The translations under genes and the position numbers were made by a program. Below are positions 8,133 through 16,010 of a stretch of DNA of 64,000 bases, in pieces (within the stretch, counting starts at the first letter, position 1; every line of letters begins with the position of its first letter). The notes under the pieces are model-generated. The model had not been told where the DNA came from. It worked only from the letters and a program-made list of their open reading frames with translations, and did not search any database. Source of the DNA: Caulobacter sp. 73W (GTDB lineage Bacteria > Pseudomonadota > Alphaproteobacteria > Caulobacterales > Caulobacteraceae); contig NZ_CP158375.1 of the NCBI RefSeq assembly GCF_041021955.1, forward strand, positions 1,178,001 to 1,242,000, given 5' to 3'.

Positions 8133-9029
8133 TCAGCGCGCCTTGAACGCTTCCGCCAACAAACGCCCCTCGACCGCGCGGCTGGACCCGGCGCGCCAGG
8201 CGATGACGATCTCGCGGCTGGGATGGTCGGCCATCAGCGGCCGGACGGTCACCGGAGCGTGGTCCACCAGCCCCGCCTCCACCGCCATGGCCGGCAGGAA
8301 CGACACGCCAAGCCCCGACCCCACCATCTGCACCAGAGTCGGCAGGGACGTGGCGGCGAAGCCTTCGCCGTCCTCCTCCCCTCGGCCCAGCTGGATGCCA
8401 CAGGCGGCCAAGGCGTGGTCGCGCAGGCAGTGCCCGTCCTCCAGCAGGATCAGGTCGGCGGTGTCGATGGTGCTGAGGTCCACGCGCTTCTGCGCGGTGA
8501 TCGGATGGTTGGCCGGCGCGGCGGCCAGCAACTCGTCATCCTCCACATGCGCCCATTCCAGCCCGGTCATGTCGTAGGGCAGCGCAATCAGCGCCGCGTC
8601 CAGGGCGCCGGCCTTCAGGCTGGTGATCAGCCGGCTGGTCAGGTCCTCGCGCAGGAACAATTTCAACTTGGGATAGGTCGTTCGCAGGTGCGGCAACGCA
8701 CGCGGGAGCAGGAACGGCGCGACCGTCGGAATCACCCCCAGCCGGAAGCGTCCGCACAGGGGCTGACCCGCCCCGCGCGCCGCCTGAACCAGGTCCTCCG
8801 ACTGCGCCAAGATCGCCTTGGCGCGGCGCAGGGCCTCCTGCCCGGCGGCGGTCAGCAGCACGCCCGAGCGGGCCCGATCAACCACCGGCGCCCCAAGTAT
8901 CTTCTCGAGTTCCTGCACGCCGGCCGACAGGGTCGGCTGCGTGACGTGGGCCGCTTCGGCCGCCCGGCTGAACGATCCATGTTCGGCCAGGAGGGTCAGA
9001 TATTGCAGTTGGCGCAGGGTCGGCAGCAT
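8133..9029 (-). CDS. oxyR: OxyR, peroxide-sensing LysR-type regulator
   Basis: A 298-residue LysR-family activator that senses H2O2 by forming a disulfide. The N-terminal winged helix spans about residues 1-60 (LRQLQYLTLLAEHGSFSRAA). The regulatory domain keeps both redox cysteines, C201 and C210 in DGHCLRDHALAAC, with the nine-residue spacing of E. coli C199/C208. The open frame extends 35 codons upstream, but the conserved start MLPTLRQLQY fixes the ATG at 9029. It is transcribed divergently from ahpC-ahpD, its expected target, and a dyad just before its ATG could serve for autoregulation and ahpC activation. Confidence 0.93.
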   Translation of the reverse strand: MLPTLRQLQYLTLLAEHGSFSRAAEAAHVTQPTLSAGVQELEKILGAPVVDRARSGVLLTAAGQEALRRAKAILAQSEDLVQAARGAGQPLCGRFRLGVIPTVAPFLLPRALPHLRTTYPKLKLFLREDLTSRLITSLKAGALDAALIALPYDMTGLEWAHVEDDELLAAAPANHPITAQKRVDLSTIDTADLILLEDGHCLRDHALAACGIQLGRGEEDGEGFAATSLPTLVQMVGSGLGVSFLPAMAVEAGLVDHAPVTVRPLMADHPSREIVIAWRAGSSRAVEGRLLAEAFKAR

Positions 9030-9040
9030 GGCCGATATCC

Positions 9041-9055
9041 ATAGATCAAATTTAT
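9041..9055. promoter_or_regulatory. Candidate OxyR site in the oxyR-ahpC intergenic region
   Basis: ATAG (9041-9044), seven bases, then TTAT (9052-9055) matches the OxyR half-element ATAG-N7-CTAT at seven of eight fixed bases. It sits 11 bases before the oxyR ATG and about 100 before ahpC. TATCTA at 9101-9106 could be the ahpC -10 box. Confidence 0.5.
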
Positions 9056-9157
9056 CGACAGGACAAAAACAATTGATTGTGCATTTGCGAAGCGACTCCC
9101 TATCTAAGGGTCCGCGCGGCTCACCGCCGCACACCTTTCAACCAGGAGAGACTCTGT

Positions 9158-9712
9158 ATGCTGGGCGTTGGCGAAACCCTCCCCGACTTCAAGATCGTTG
9201 GCGTGAAGCCGAAGTTCAACAGCCACGAAGAGAACGGCGAAAGCGCGTTCCAGGCTGTCGATCAGACCTCGTTCGAGGGCAAGTGGAAGGTCATCTTCTT
9301 CTACCCGAAGGACTTCACCTTCGTCTGCCCGACCGAGATCGTCGAATTCGCCAAGCTCGGCCGTGACTTCGAAGACCGCGACACCGTGGTCCTCGGCGGT
9401 TCGACCGACAACGAGCACTCCAAGCTCGGCTGGCGCCGTGAACACCCGGATCTCAAGAGCCTGCCGATCTGGCAGTTCGCCGACAACGGCGGCAAGTTCG
9501 CCCGCGCTCTGGGCATCCTGAACGAAGAAGAAGGCGTCGCCCTGCGCGCCACCTTCGTCGTCGACCCGCACAACGTCGTGCAGCACGTCTATGTGACGAA
9601 CCTGAACGTCGGCCGCGCCCCGGCTGACACCCTGCGCGTCCTCGACGCCCTGCAGACCGACGAACTCTGCCCCTGCAACCGCGCAGTGGGCGGCGACACC
9701 CTGGCGGCCTAA
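9158..9712 (+). CDS. ahpC: Peroxiredoxin AhpC (AhpD-dependent, three-cysteine type)
   Basis: Reduces H2O2 and organic hydroperoxides in the cytosol. The peroxidatic cysteine is C57 in FTFVCPTE. Two further cysteines, C171 and C173 (ELCPCN), lie near the C-terminus of this 184-residue protein. This is the arrangement of M. tuberculosis AhpC (C61, C174, C176), which is recycled through AhpD rather than AhpF, and an ahpD follows. AGGAGA eight bases before the ATG fixes the start; the 27 codons of open frame upstream are the promoter region. Expression is very probably OxyR-controlled from the divergent intergenic region. Confidence 0.95.
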   Translation: MLGVGETLPDFKIVGVKPKFNSHEENGESAFQAVDQTSFEGKWKVIFFYPKDFTFVCPTEIVEFAKLGRDFEDRDTVVLGGSTDNEHSKLGWRREHPDLKSLPIWQFADNGGKFARALGILNEEEGVALRATFVVDPHNVVQHVYVTNLNVGRAPADTLRVLDALQTDELCPCNRAVGGDTLAA

Positions 9713-9726
9713 GGCCGACAGACTAG

Positions 9727-9762
9727 GAAGCGTCCGTTTTCTCCCCAGCCAACGGGCGCTTC
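9727..9762 (+). terminator. Hairpin between ahpC and ahpD
   Basis: A 12-bp stem (9727-9738 with 9751-9762, one G-T pair) encloses a 12-base loop. There is no U-run, so partial attenuation or mRNA-end protection, giving more AhpC than AhpD, is more likely than full termination. Confidence 0.55.
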
Positions 9763-9806
9763 CTCCCCCATACTCCATCAAGAACAACAAGACTTAGGAG
9801 CCGACG

Positions 9807-10343
9807 ATGTCCCTCGACGCGCTGCGCGATCTGCTGCCCGCTTACGCCAAGGATCTGAGCCTCAACCTGTCCTCGCTCGCCAGCGAGACGGTGCTGACCG
9901 ACCAGCAGAAGTGGGGAACCTTCGTCGCCTCGGCCCACGCCATCGGCGTCCCGGCTGTCGTGAAGGCTGTCGAAGCCGCGGCCGACGCCGCCGGCCTGAC
10001 GCCCGAAGCCAAGACCGCCGCCAAGGCCGCCTCGGCGATCATGGGCATGAACAACGTCTATTACCGGTCGCTGCACCTGCTCTCGAACCACGAGTACCGC
10101 ACGATCCCGGCCAAGCTGCGGATGAACATCCTGGCCAATCCGGGCGTCGAGAAGGTGGACTTCGAGCTGTGGTCGACGGCCGTCTCGGCCATCAACGGCT
10201 GCGGCATGTGCCTGGACAGCCACGAGGCCGAGCTGAAGAAGCACGGGGTCGTCGCCCTGAACATCCAGACCGCCCTGCGCATCGCCGCCGTGGTCAACGC
10301 GGTCAGCCGCGTGGTCGCCGCAGAGGCCGCCCTGGCCTCGTAA
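9807..10343 (+). CDS. ahpD: AhpD, alkylhydroperoxidase / AhpC reductant
   Basis: A 178-residue AhpD that passes electrons to AhpC through a CxxC disulfide. The active-site set is complete: E120, C132, C135 and H139 in ING-CGMCLDSH, corresponding to E118, C130, C133 and H137 of M. tuberculosis AhpD. TAGGAG precedes the ATG by about eight bases. It lies 94 bases after ahpC with a stem-loop between them and is followed by a strong bidirectional terminator. No ahpF is present. The physiological electron donor, lipoyl proteins in mycobacteria, is inferred by family only. Confidence 0.95.
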   Translation: MSLDALRDLLPAYAKDLSLNLSSLASETVLTDQQKWGTFVASAHAIGVPAVVKAVEAAADAAGLTPEAKTAAKAASAIMGMNNVYYRSLHLLSNHEYRTIPAKLRMNILANPGVEKVDFELWSTAVSAINGCGMCLDSHEAELKKHGVVALNIQTALRIAAVVNAVSRVVAAEAALAS

Positions 10344-10374
10344 GACAACCTCTCCTTCCCAGAGAGATTGCAAG

Positions 10375-10406
10375 GAAACGCCGTCCGGTCCGCCGGGCGG
10401 CGTTTC
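10375..10406. terminator. Bidirectional terminator between ahpD and the oxidoreductase gene
   Basis: A 14-bp stem (10375-10388 with 10393-10406, one G-T pair) with a TCCG loop begins GAAACGCC and ends GGCGTTTC, giving short A/T ends on both sides. It serves two convergent genes. Confidence 0.85.
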
Positions 10407-10411
10407 TGCGT

Positions 10412-11263
10412 TCAGAACCGGGGGCGGAAGTCGCGCGGCGCCCAGCCGAAATCGCGGACCGCCTCGCTGCTGTCGAAGGTCAGGTCAGCCTCCATCCGCT
10501 CGCCCATCCCGGCGGTGACCCCCGGCATGATCGGCGAGGCCAGGGTCAGGCCGATGCGCCAGGCCCACGGCGGCAGGCTGACGATCAGCGGCCGCCGCCC
10601 CAGCCCCTCGAAAACCCGCTGCGCCATCACCCGATAGGTCAGGGTCTCGCCGCCCGTCAGGTCATAGGCGCGGTTCCTGGCCTTGGCCGCCCCGGCCGCG
10701 TCCAGCGCGCCCCGCGCCAGGTCGTCGGCGTGGACCGGCTGGCGCAGCCCGCCGCCTTCCCCCGACAGCGGCAGGAAGCCCAGCTTGCGGATCAGGCCGG
10801 CCAGGCGGCTGACATTGCGGTCGCGCCCCTCGGCATAGATCAGGGTCGGGCGCAGGATGGTCCAGGCGATCTTGTTGGCCTGGCAGAAGGCGACGACCTG
10901 CGCCTCGGCGTCCGCAAGGGCCTGGGCGACCTCGCGCTCCTCGGCGTTGCGGGAGTCGATCTTAGTGAACCGGCTGGTGGACGAGAATGCGACCAGCCGC
11001 TTCATCCCCGCCGCCTTCAGGGCCGGCAACGCCTTGGGCAGCAGCCAGATGGGCGACAGGCTGAACACCGTCCTGGTCGGCGGCAGACGTTGCGCCAGGT
11101 CGTCCTCGGACAGGTCGCCGCGGATCATGCGAACGTCGTCGACCGGCGCCTCGCGGCTCAGGCCGTAATAGTCGAGCCCCTCCGCCGACAGCCGTTCGAT
11201 CAGGAAACGCCCGATCAGGCTGGTCGCGCCGAGGACAAGAATTGGGGACGCAAGCGCGCTCAT
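10412..11263 (-). CDS. NAD(P)-binding atypical SDR (epimerase/NmrA-like)
   Basis: A 283-residue Rossmann-fold protein with the dinucleotide motif GATSLIG at residues 12-18. The middle part (LVAFSSTSRFTK, then WTILRPTLIY) is typical of extended or atypical SDRs related to NAD-dependent epimerases and complex-I assembly homologues. The usual YxxxK catalytic pair is not evident, so the chemistry is uncertain; a binding or sensing role is possible. It is divergent from the aldo/keto reductase and convergent with ahpD. A short upstream region includes no clear operator. Confidence 0.75.
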   Translation of the reverse strand: MSALASPILVLGATSLIGRFLIERLSAEGLDYYGLSREAPVDDVRMIRGDLSEDDLAQRLPPTRTVFSLSPIWLLPKALPALKAAGMKRLVAFSSTSRFTKIDSRNAEEREVAQALADAEAQVVAFCQANKIAWTILRPTLIYAEGRDRNVSRLAGLIRKLGFLPLSGEGGGLRQPVHADDLARGALDAAGAAKARNRAYDLTGGETLTYRVMAQRVFEGLGRRPLIVSLPPWAWRIGLTLASPIMPGVTAGMGERMEADLTFDSSEAVRDFGWAPRDFRPRF

Positions 11264-11346
11264 ACGGTCCTAATACGCATCCCTGCCGCTGGTGGAAGCG
11301 CACTCGCCTACATAGATGCGCGGAACCGATCTTCTGGAGTCCTCCC

Positions 11347-12177
11347 ATGCACGACGTGAAATCCGGCGATGTCGCCATTCCCGCCCTCGGCTTCGGCACT
11401 TGGCAGCTCGAAGGCGACGTGGCCCGCCGCATGACCGAGGCCGCGCTCGAGATCGGCTACCGCCACATCGACACCGCCCAGATCTACAAGAACGAGCGCG
11501 AGGTCGGCGCCGCCATCGCCGCGTCGAAGGTCGCCCGCAAGGACATCTTCCTGACCACCAAGGTCTGGGTCGACCGCTTCGGCAAGGGCGACCTGCAGGC
11601 CTCGGTCGAGGAAAGCCTGGAGCGTCTGGGCGTCGAGCAGATCGATCTGCTGCTGCTCCACTGGCCCAAGGCCGCCCCGGCGCTCGAAGAGACCATGGAG
11701 GCCATGAACGACGTCCAGGCCAAGAGCTGGACCCGCGCCATCGGCGTGTCGAACTTCCCCTCGTCGCAATGGCGCAAGGCCGCCGCCCTGGCCGCCACGC
11801 CGCTGGCCACGAACCAGGTCGAGTATCACCCCTACCTGTCGCAGAAGACCCTGTTGGCGACGGCCAGGGAGCTGGGTGCCTCGCTCACCGCCTGGTCGCC
11901 CCTGGCCCAGGGCAAGATCGCCGACGACGCGGTGATCGGCGAGATCGCCAAGGCCCACGGCAAGACGGCGGGTCAGGTCACCCTGCGCTGGCTGACGCAG
12001 CAGGACGGCGTCATCGCCATCCCGCGCACCCAGAAGGAAAGCCGCGCCAAGGAGAACTTCGACATCTCCGACTTCACCCTGACCGCCGAGGAAATGGGCA
12101 GGATTCACGCCCTGGCCGCCCCCGACGGCCGCCTGGGCGACTGGCTGGACCCGGCGTTCAAGTGGGACGCTGAATAG
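11347..12177 (+). CDS. Aldo/keto reductase (AKR5-like)
   Basis: A 276-residue NADPH-dependent reductase of the (beta/alpha)8 AKR family, probably acting on 2-oxoaldehydes, beta-keto esters or 2,5-diketo-gluconate-like carbonyls. The catalytic tetrad is visible: D42, Y47, K72 and H105 in DTAQIYKNE, TTKVW and LLLHWP. The C-terminal cofactor motif IPRTQKESRAKENF is present. GGAGTCCTCCC precedes the ATG at 11347; the upstream open frame of 35 codons lacks family similarity. A type-A repeat follows directly. Confidence 0.9.
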   Translation: MHDVKSGDVAIPALGFGTWQLEGDVARRMTEAALEIGYRHIDTAQIYKNEREVGAAIAASKVARKDIFLTTKVWVDRFGKGDLQASVEESLERLGVEQIDLLLLHWPKAAPALEETMEAMNDVQAKSWTRAIGVSNFPSSQWRKAAALAATPLATNQVEYHPYLSQKTLLATARELGASLTAWSPLAQGKIADDAVIGEIAKAHGKTAGQVTLRWLTQQDGVIAIPRTQKESRAKENFDISDFTLTAEEMGRIHALAAPDGRLGDWLDPAFKWDAE

Positions 12178-12182
12178 AACCC

Positions 12183-12287
12183 TGCGTGCTTCGAGACGCG
12201 CTGTCGCGCTCCTCAGCATGACGAGCTTTGTTGCTACTGAATTCGTCATCCTGAGGAGCGAGCGAAGCTCGCGTCTCGAAGCACGCA
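12183..12287. repeat. Type-A palindromic intergenic repeat, copy 2
   Basis: The outer arms are perfect over 18 bp (12183-12200 with 12270-12287). Inner arms CGCTCCTCAGCATGACGA and TCGTCATCCTGAGGAGCG also pair, so nearly the whole element folds on itself. The centre carries GAATTC (12239-12244) where copies 1 and 3 carry GAATCC. It lies between two same-direction genes. Confidence 0.9.
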
Positions 12288-12358
12288 AAGCCGGGTGACA
12301 CATGAAGGCGGCGGGCCTAGCTTCGCCGCCTTTGCTGTTCCTCGGGGGTCACCAGTCC

Positions 12359-14131
12359 ATGCGTCGCCGCACCTTCCTCGCCGCCCTGCCCGCAGCCGCC
12401 GTCGCGGGGCCGGCCCTGGCCCAGTCGCAGTTCTTCAGCGGCGCCAACCCCAACCGCAAGCGGCCGGACGTCCATGGCGGCGACCGCATCGACGGCGCCA
12501 ACTTCGCCTCGCGCTCGGCGGCGTGGGGGGCCAACGGCGCGGCCGGCACGGCCCATCCCCTGGCCACCCAGGCGGCGATCAGCGTCCTGAAGAAGGGCGG
12601 CTCGGCCGCCGACGCCGCCATCGCGGCCAATGCGTGCCTGGGCCTCATGGAGCCCATCGCCTGCGGCATCGGCGGCGACTGCTACGTCCTGCTGTGGGAC
12701 CCGAAGACCAGAAAGGTCATGGGCCTGAACAGCTCCGGCCGCTCGCCCAAGGGCCTGTCGCTGGAGACGGTGCGCAGGCGCGCCAAGGACGGCCTGCTGC
12801 CCTCGTGGGGCGCGGTCACGGTCAGCGTCCCCGGCGCGGTCGACGCCTGGCGCGCCATGCACGAGCGCTACGGCAAGCTGAAGTGGGCCGAGCTGTTCGA
12901 GGACGCCATCCACTACGCCGAGAACGGCCACGCCATCACCCAGAACGTGGCCTTCTACCTGGCTGGCAGCCACAAGCGCTTCATCAACCCCGCCTCGCAG
13001 ATCGAGGAGCACGACAACTTCCTCAAGGTCTGGGCCGCCAGCGGCAAGACCCCGGTCGAGGGCGAGATGTTCCGCAATCCGGACCTGGCCCGCACCTATC
13101 GCCTGATCGCCCAGGGCGGCGGCCGCGCCTTCTACGAGGGCGAGATCGCCGAGACCATCGAGCGCTACTTCAAGCGCATCGGCGGCTGGATGACCAAGGC
13201 CGACCTGGCCAACCACAAGGCCGTCTGGACCACGGCCTACAAGACGGGCTACCGCGGCGTGGACGTCTACGCCCTGGCCGACAACACCCAGGGCCTGGCG
13301 ACCCTGCAGCTCCTGAACATCATGGAGACCTTCGACATCAAGTCGATGGGCTTCCAGTCGGCCGCCGCGATCCACCACGCGGTCGAGGCCAAACGCCTCG
13401 CCTATGAGGACCGCGCTCGCTACTACGCCGATCAGGACTTCTACAAATCCCCGATCGAGTGGCTGATCTCCAAGGATTACGCCGCCGAGCGCGCCAAGCT
13501 GATCCGCCCCGACAAGATCCTCACCCCGGTTTATCCGGGCCAGGCGCCGAGCAAGGGCGACACCACCTATTTCACCACCGCCGACAAGGACGGGATGATG
13601 GTCTCGATCATCCAGTCCAACTATCGCGGCATGGGCTCGGGCCTGGTCGCCGACGGCCTGGGCTTCATGTTCCAGGACCGGGGCGAGCTGTTCGCCCTGA
13701 CCGACGGCCACCCCAACATCTACGCCCCGGGCAAGCGCCCATTCCAGACGATCATCCCCGGCTTCGCCATGAAGGACGGCCAGCCCTGGCTGTCGTTCGG
13801 CGTCATGGGCGGCGACATGCAGCCCCAGGGCCAGGCCCAGATCATCAGCAACATGGTCGATTTCGGCCTGGGCGTTCAGGAAGCCGGCGACGCGCCGCGC
13901 TGGCACCATGGCGGCTCCACCGAACCCACCGGCGAGGCCCAGCAGGGCGTCGGCGAGCTGAACCTGGAGACCGGCGTGCCCGAGGCGACGCAGAAGGCCC
14001 TGGCCGCCCTCGGCTGGAACCTGAAGGCGGGACCGGGCGGCTACGGCGGCTATCAGGCCATCGAACGCTGGCCCGGCCGCTACGCCGCCGCCACCGAGAT
14101 GCGCAAGGACGGGGTGGCGCTCGCCTACTAG
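12359..14131 (+). CDS. ggt: Gamma-glutamyltransferase, Tat-type signal
   Basis: A 590-residue gamma-glutamyltranspeptidase that should self-cleave into two subunits and hydrolyse or transfer the gamma-glutamyl group of glutathione and related amides in the periplasm. The autocatalytic Thr is T402 in KGDTTYF, where many homologues have TTH. The N-terminus MRRRTFLAALPAAAVAGPALA has a twin-arginine-like signal, which sets the start at 12359 rather than 12302. Other family motifs include GGSAADAAIAA and GIGGDCY. As GshA is also encoded here, glutathione is a plausible substrate. Confidence 0.9.
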   Translation: MRRRTFLAALPAAAVAGPALAQSQFFSGANPNRKRPDVHGGDRIDGANFASRSAAWGANGAAGTAHPLATQAAISVLKKGGSAADAAIAANACLGLMEPIACGIGGDCYVLLWDPKTRKVMGLNSSGRSPKGLSLETVRRRAKDGLLPSWGAVTVSVPGAVDAWRAMHERYGKLKWAELFEDAIHYAENGHAITQNVAFYLAGSHKRFINPASQIEEHDNFLKVWAASGKTPVEGEMFRNPDLARTYRLIAQGGGRAFYEGEIAETIERYFKRIGGWMTKADLANHKAVWTTAYKTGYRGVDVYALADNTQGLATLQLLNIMETFDIKSMGFQSAAAIHHAVEAKRLAYEDRARYYADQDFYKSPIEWLISKDYAAERAKLIRPDKILTPVYPGQAPSKGDTTYFTTADKDGMMVSIIQSNYRGMGSGLVADGLGFMFQDRGELFALTDGHPNIYAPGKRPFQTIIPGFAMKDGQPWLSFGVMGGDMQPQGQAQIISNMVDFGLGVQEAGDAPRWHHGGSTEPTGEAQQGVGELNLETGVPEATQKALAALGWNLKAGPGGYGGYQAIERWPGRYAAATEMRKDGVALAY

Positions 14132-14146
14132 GGCGGGCGACGGGCT

Positions 14147-14164
14147 GAGTCGCCCAACTGAGTC
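14147..14164. promoter_or_regulatory. Paired GANTC sites upstream of tipF
   Basis: Two GAGTC sites (14147-14151 and 14160-14164) lie 13 bases apart and about 100-116 bases before the tipF ATG. GANTC is the CcrM methylation target in Caulobacterales, and methylated sites near promoters recruit GcrA. An 8-bp stem (14173-14180 with 14198-14205) follows and may be the ggt terminator. Confidence 0.4.
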
Positions 14165-14262
14165 GCGATGCCGCGGCGGCGGGTCCTTTATCCGTTTGCC
14201 GCCGCGCGCGATGGCAGCCGATACTGCTCGTTGATTTGCACAGGCGTTTCCTTGGCGGGATA

Positions 14263-15525
14263 ATGCGGAAACTGACCCTGGCGCTGCTGATCGGCGCCTA
14301 TCTTTGTCTGTCCCTGATCGTCGCCCTTACGATTTGGCGTAATGGCGGCGGCTGGGGCGCCGGCGTGTCCGCGTTCCTGGGCGGGCTGGGCCTGTGCCTG
14401 GCCTTCCACGGCCTGATCGGCCGCATGATCGAAGCCGCCCAGCTGGAAGGCGAGGTCGAGGCCCTGCGCGAGGCCCACTCCATCCTGCTGACCCAGGTCG
14501 AGCGCATCGACGGCCGCCTGACCGAGGTGGTCGAGACCGTCACCGACGACGCCCTGCGCCGCTCTGAGGAGCTGACCAGCGAAGTCCACATGCTGGAAGA
14601 CGTGGTCCAGCGCATGAGCGACAAGCTGGAGACCCAGCTGTCCCAGGAAGTCGCCGCCGCCCAGTACGACGCCGCCCGCCCGCGCTCGCAGCAGTCGGTC
14701 GCCCTGCTGGACGCCGTCCGCGACGCCCTGGCCGAGAACCGCGTCGACCTCTACCTGCAGCCCATCGTCGGCTTGCCCCAGCGCAAGATGGTCTTCTACG
14801 AAAGCTTCTCGCGCCTCCGGGACGAGGGCAATCGCGTGATGATGCCGGCCGAGTATCTGGCCGTCGCCGAGCCCGAGGGCCTGGTCGCCGCCATCGACAA
14901 CCTGCTGCTGTTCCGCTGCGTGCAGGTGGTCCGTCGCCTGGCCCGCAACGACCGCAAGGTCGGGATCTTCTGCAACATCTCGCTCAACAGCCTGGGCGAC
15001 GAGGCGTTCTTCTCGCAGTTCCTGGAGTTCATGTCGGCCAACCGTGACCTGTCCGGTTCGCTGATCTTCGAACTGGGCCAGAGCGCCTTCGACCAGCGCG
15101 GCCCGGTCGAGGCCCGCCACATGGCCCGCCTGGCGGCGCTCGGCTTCCGCTTCTCGATCGACAAGGTCAGCGACCTGGACCTCGACTTCCAGGACCTGGC
15201 CCGCGCCGACGTGAAGTTCGTGAAGGTCGGCGCCCAGATGCTGCTCGACCAGCTGGAGGAGGAAGGCGGCCGCCTGGTGCTCGCCTCCCTGCCCGACCTG
15301 CACGCCGCCGACTTCGCCGCCCTCACCCGCCGCTACGGCCTGGAGGTCATCGTCGAGAAAGTGGAGAGCGAGCGCCAGATCGTCGATCTGCTCGACCTCG
15401 ACATCGGCTACGGCCAGGGCAACCTGTTCGGCGAGCCCCGCGTGGTCCGCGACGCGGTCCTGGCCGAGGCCGAAGCCCCCGCCCAGTTCTTCCGCGAAGC
15501 CCTGCGCCGCCGGGTCGGGCGGTAG
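14263..15525 (+). CDS. tipF: TipF-like EAL-domain protein (flagellar polarity, c-di-GMP receptor)
   Basis: A 420-residue protein with two N-terminal membrane helices (about 5-25 and 33-53), a coiled coil (about 58-130) and a C-terminal EAL domain (about 145-395). This is the architecture of Caulobacter TipF, which binds c-di-GMP and directs flagellum assembly at the new pole. The EAL core is degenerate: the signature is ESF at 180-182, QPIVGL is kept, and the usual DDFG is replaced by DKVS, so binding without hydrolysis is likely. The start at 14263 follows a GGCGGGA; nine codons of open frame lie upstream. Two GAGTC sites occur in its upstream region. Confidence 0.8.
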   Translation: MRKLTLALLIGAYLCLSLIVALTIWRNGGGWGAGVSAFLGGLGLCLAFHGLIGRMIEAAQLEGEVEALREAHSILLTQVERIDGRLTEVVETVTDDALRRSEELTSEVHMLEDVVQRMSDKLETQLSQEVAAAQYDAARPRSQQSVALLDAVRDALAENRVDLYLQPIVGLPQRKMVFYESFSRLRDEGNRVMMPAEYLAVAEPEGLVAAIDNLLLFRCVQVVRRLARNDRKVGIFCNISLNSLGDEAFFSQFLEFMSANRDLSGSLIFELGQSAFDQRGPVEARHMARLAALGFRFSIDKVSDLDLDFQDLARADVKFVKVGAQMLLDQLEEEGGRLVLASLPDLHAADFAALTRRYGLEVIVEKVESERQIVDLLDLDIGYGQGNLFGEPRVVRDAVLAEAEAPAQFFREALRRRVGR

Positions 15526-15532
15526 GCCGAGC

Positions 15533-15886
15533 CTAACAGATCGATCCGCGAGCGACGCACGGCACGCCGAACGCCGCATTGCATCCCGCCACCGCGTTGG
15601 CTTGCGCCTGCGCATGATTCAAACCGAGGCCGCCCGCATACCTGCGATCCGCCGTCGTGGCGAAGGCGGCGCAGGCATTGGTTGCGTTGGCGACGATCCT
15701 GCAGTCTGGCCGATTGCAAAAGCCCATCGCCGCAGCGTCGGCGGCGACGAGATTGCCAAGCCCGTTAGCGACGCCCCAATAGTCTGAGATTGGGGAGTAA
15801 GCGATTGATTGATGGCGTGAGTGCTGCCCGACCGCCGGCGTTCCCAAGGCCGCCACAGCAACCAGTAAAATCAGCGTACGACGCAT
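15533..15886 (-). CDS. DUF4189-family small secreted protein
   Basis: A 117-residue exported protein with a signal peptide ending near residue 20 (GTPAVGQ). The mature part carries the DUF4189 pattern: IAYSPISDYWG, repeated Ala-rich helices, and cysteines in CNRPDCRIV, TNACAAF, AGCNAAF and VPC-SIC, which probably form disulfides. It ends eight bases from the convergent tipF stop. The open frame extends 14 codons upstream, but the signal peptide begins at the ATG at 15886. The family has no established function. Confidence 0.8.
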   Translation of the reverse strand: MRRTLILLVAVAALGTPAVGQHSRHQSIAYSPISDYWGVANGLGNLVAADAAAMGFCNRPDCRIVANATNACAAFATTADRRYAGGLGLNHAQAQANAVAGCNAAFGVPCVARGSIC

Positions 15887-16010
15887 TCGGCCCCCCGATG
15901 CTGAAAAAGCTCGGAGAAAGACAATCATAGATTGTCACGAAGTCAACAAAGCAACCGAACTAGCAAAGCCTTGATGCGGACGCCATGAAGACCATGGCGT
16001 CCGCACACGC

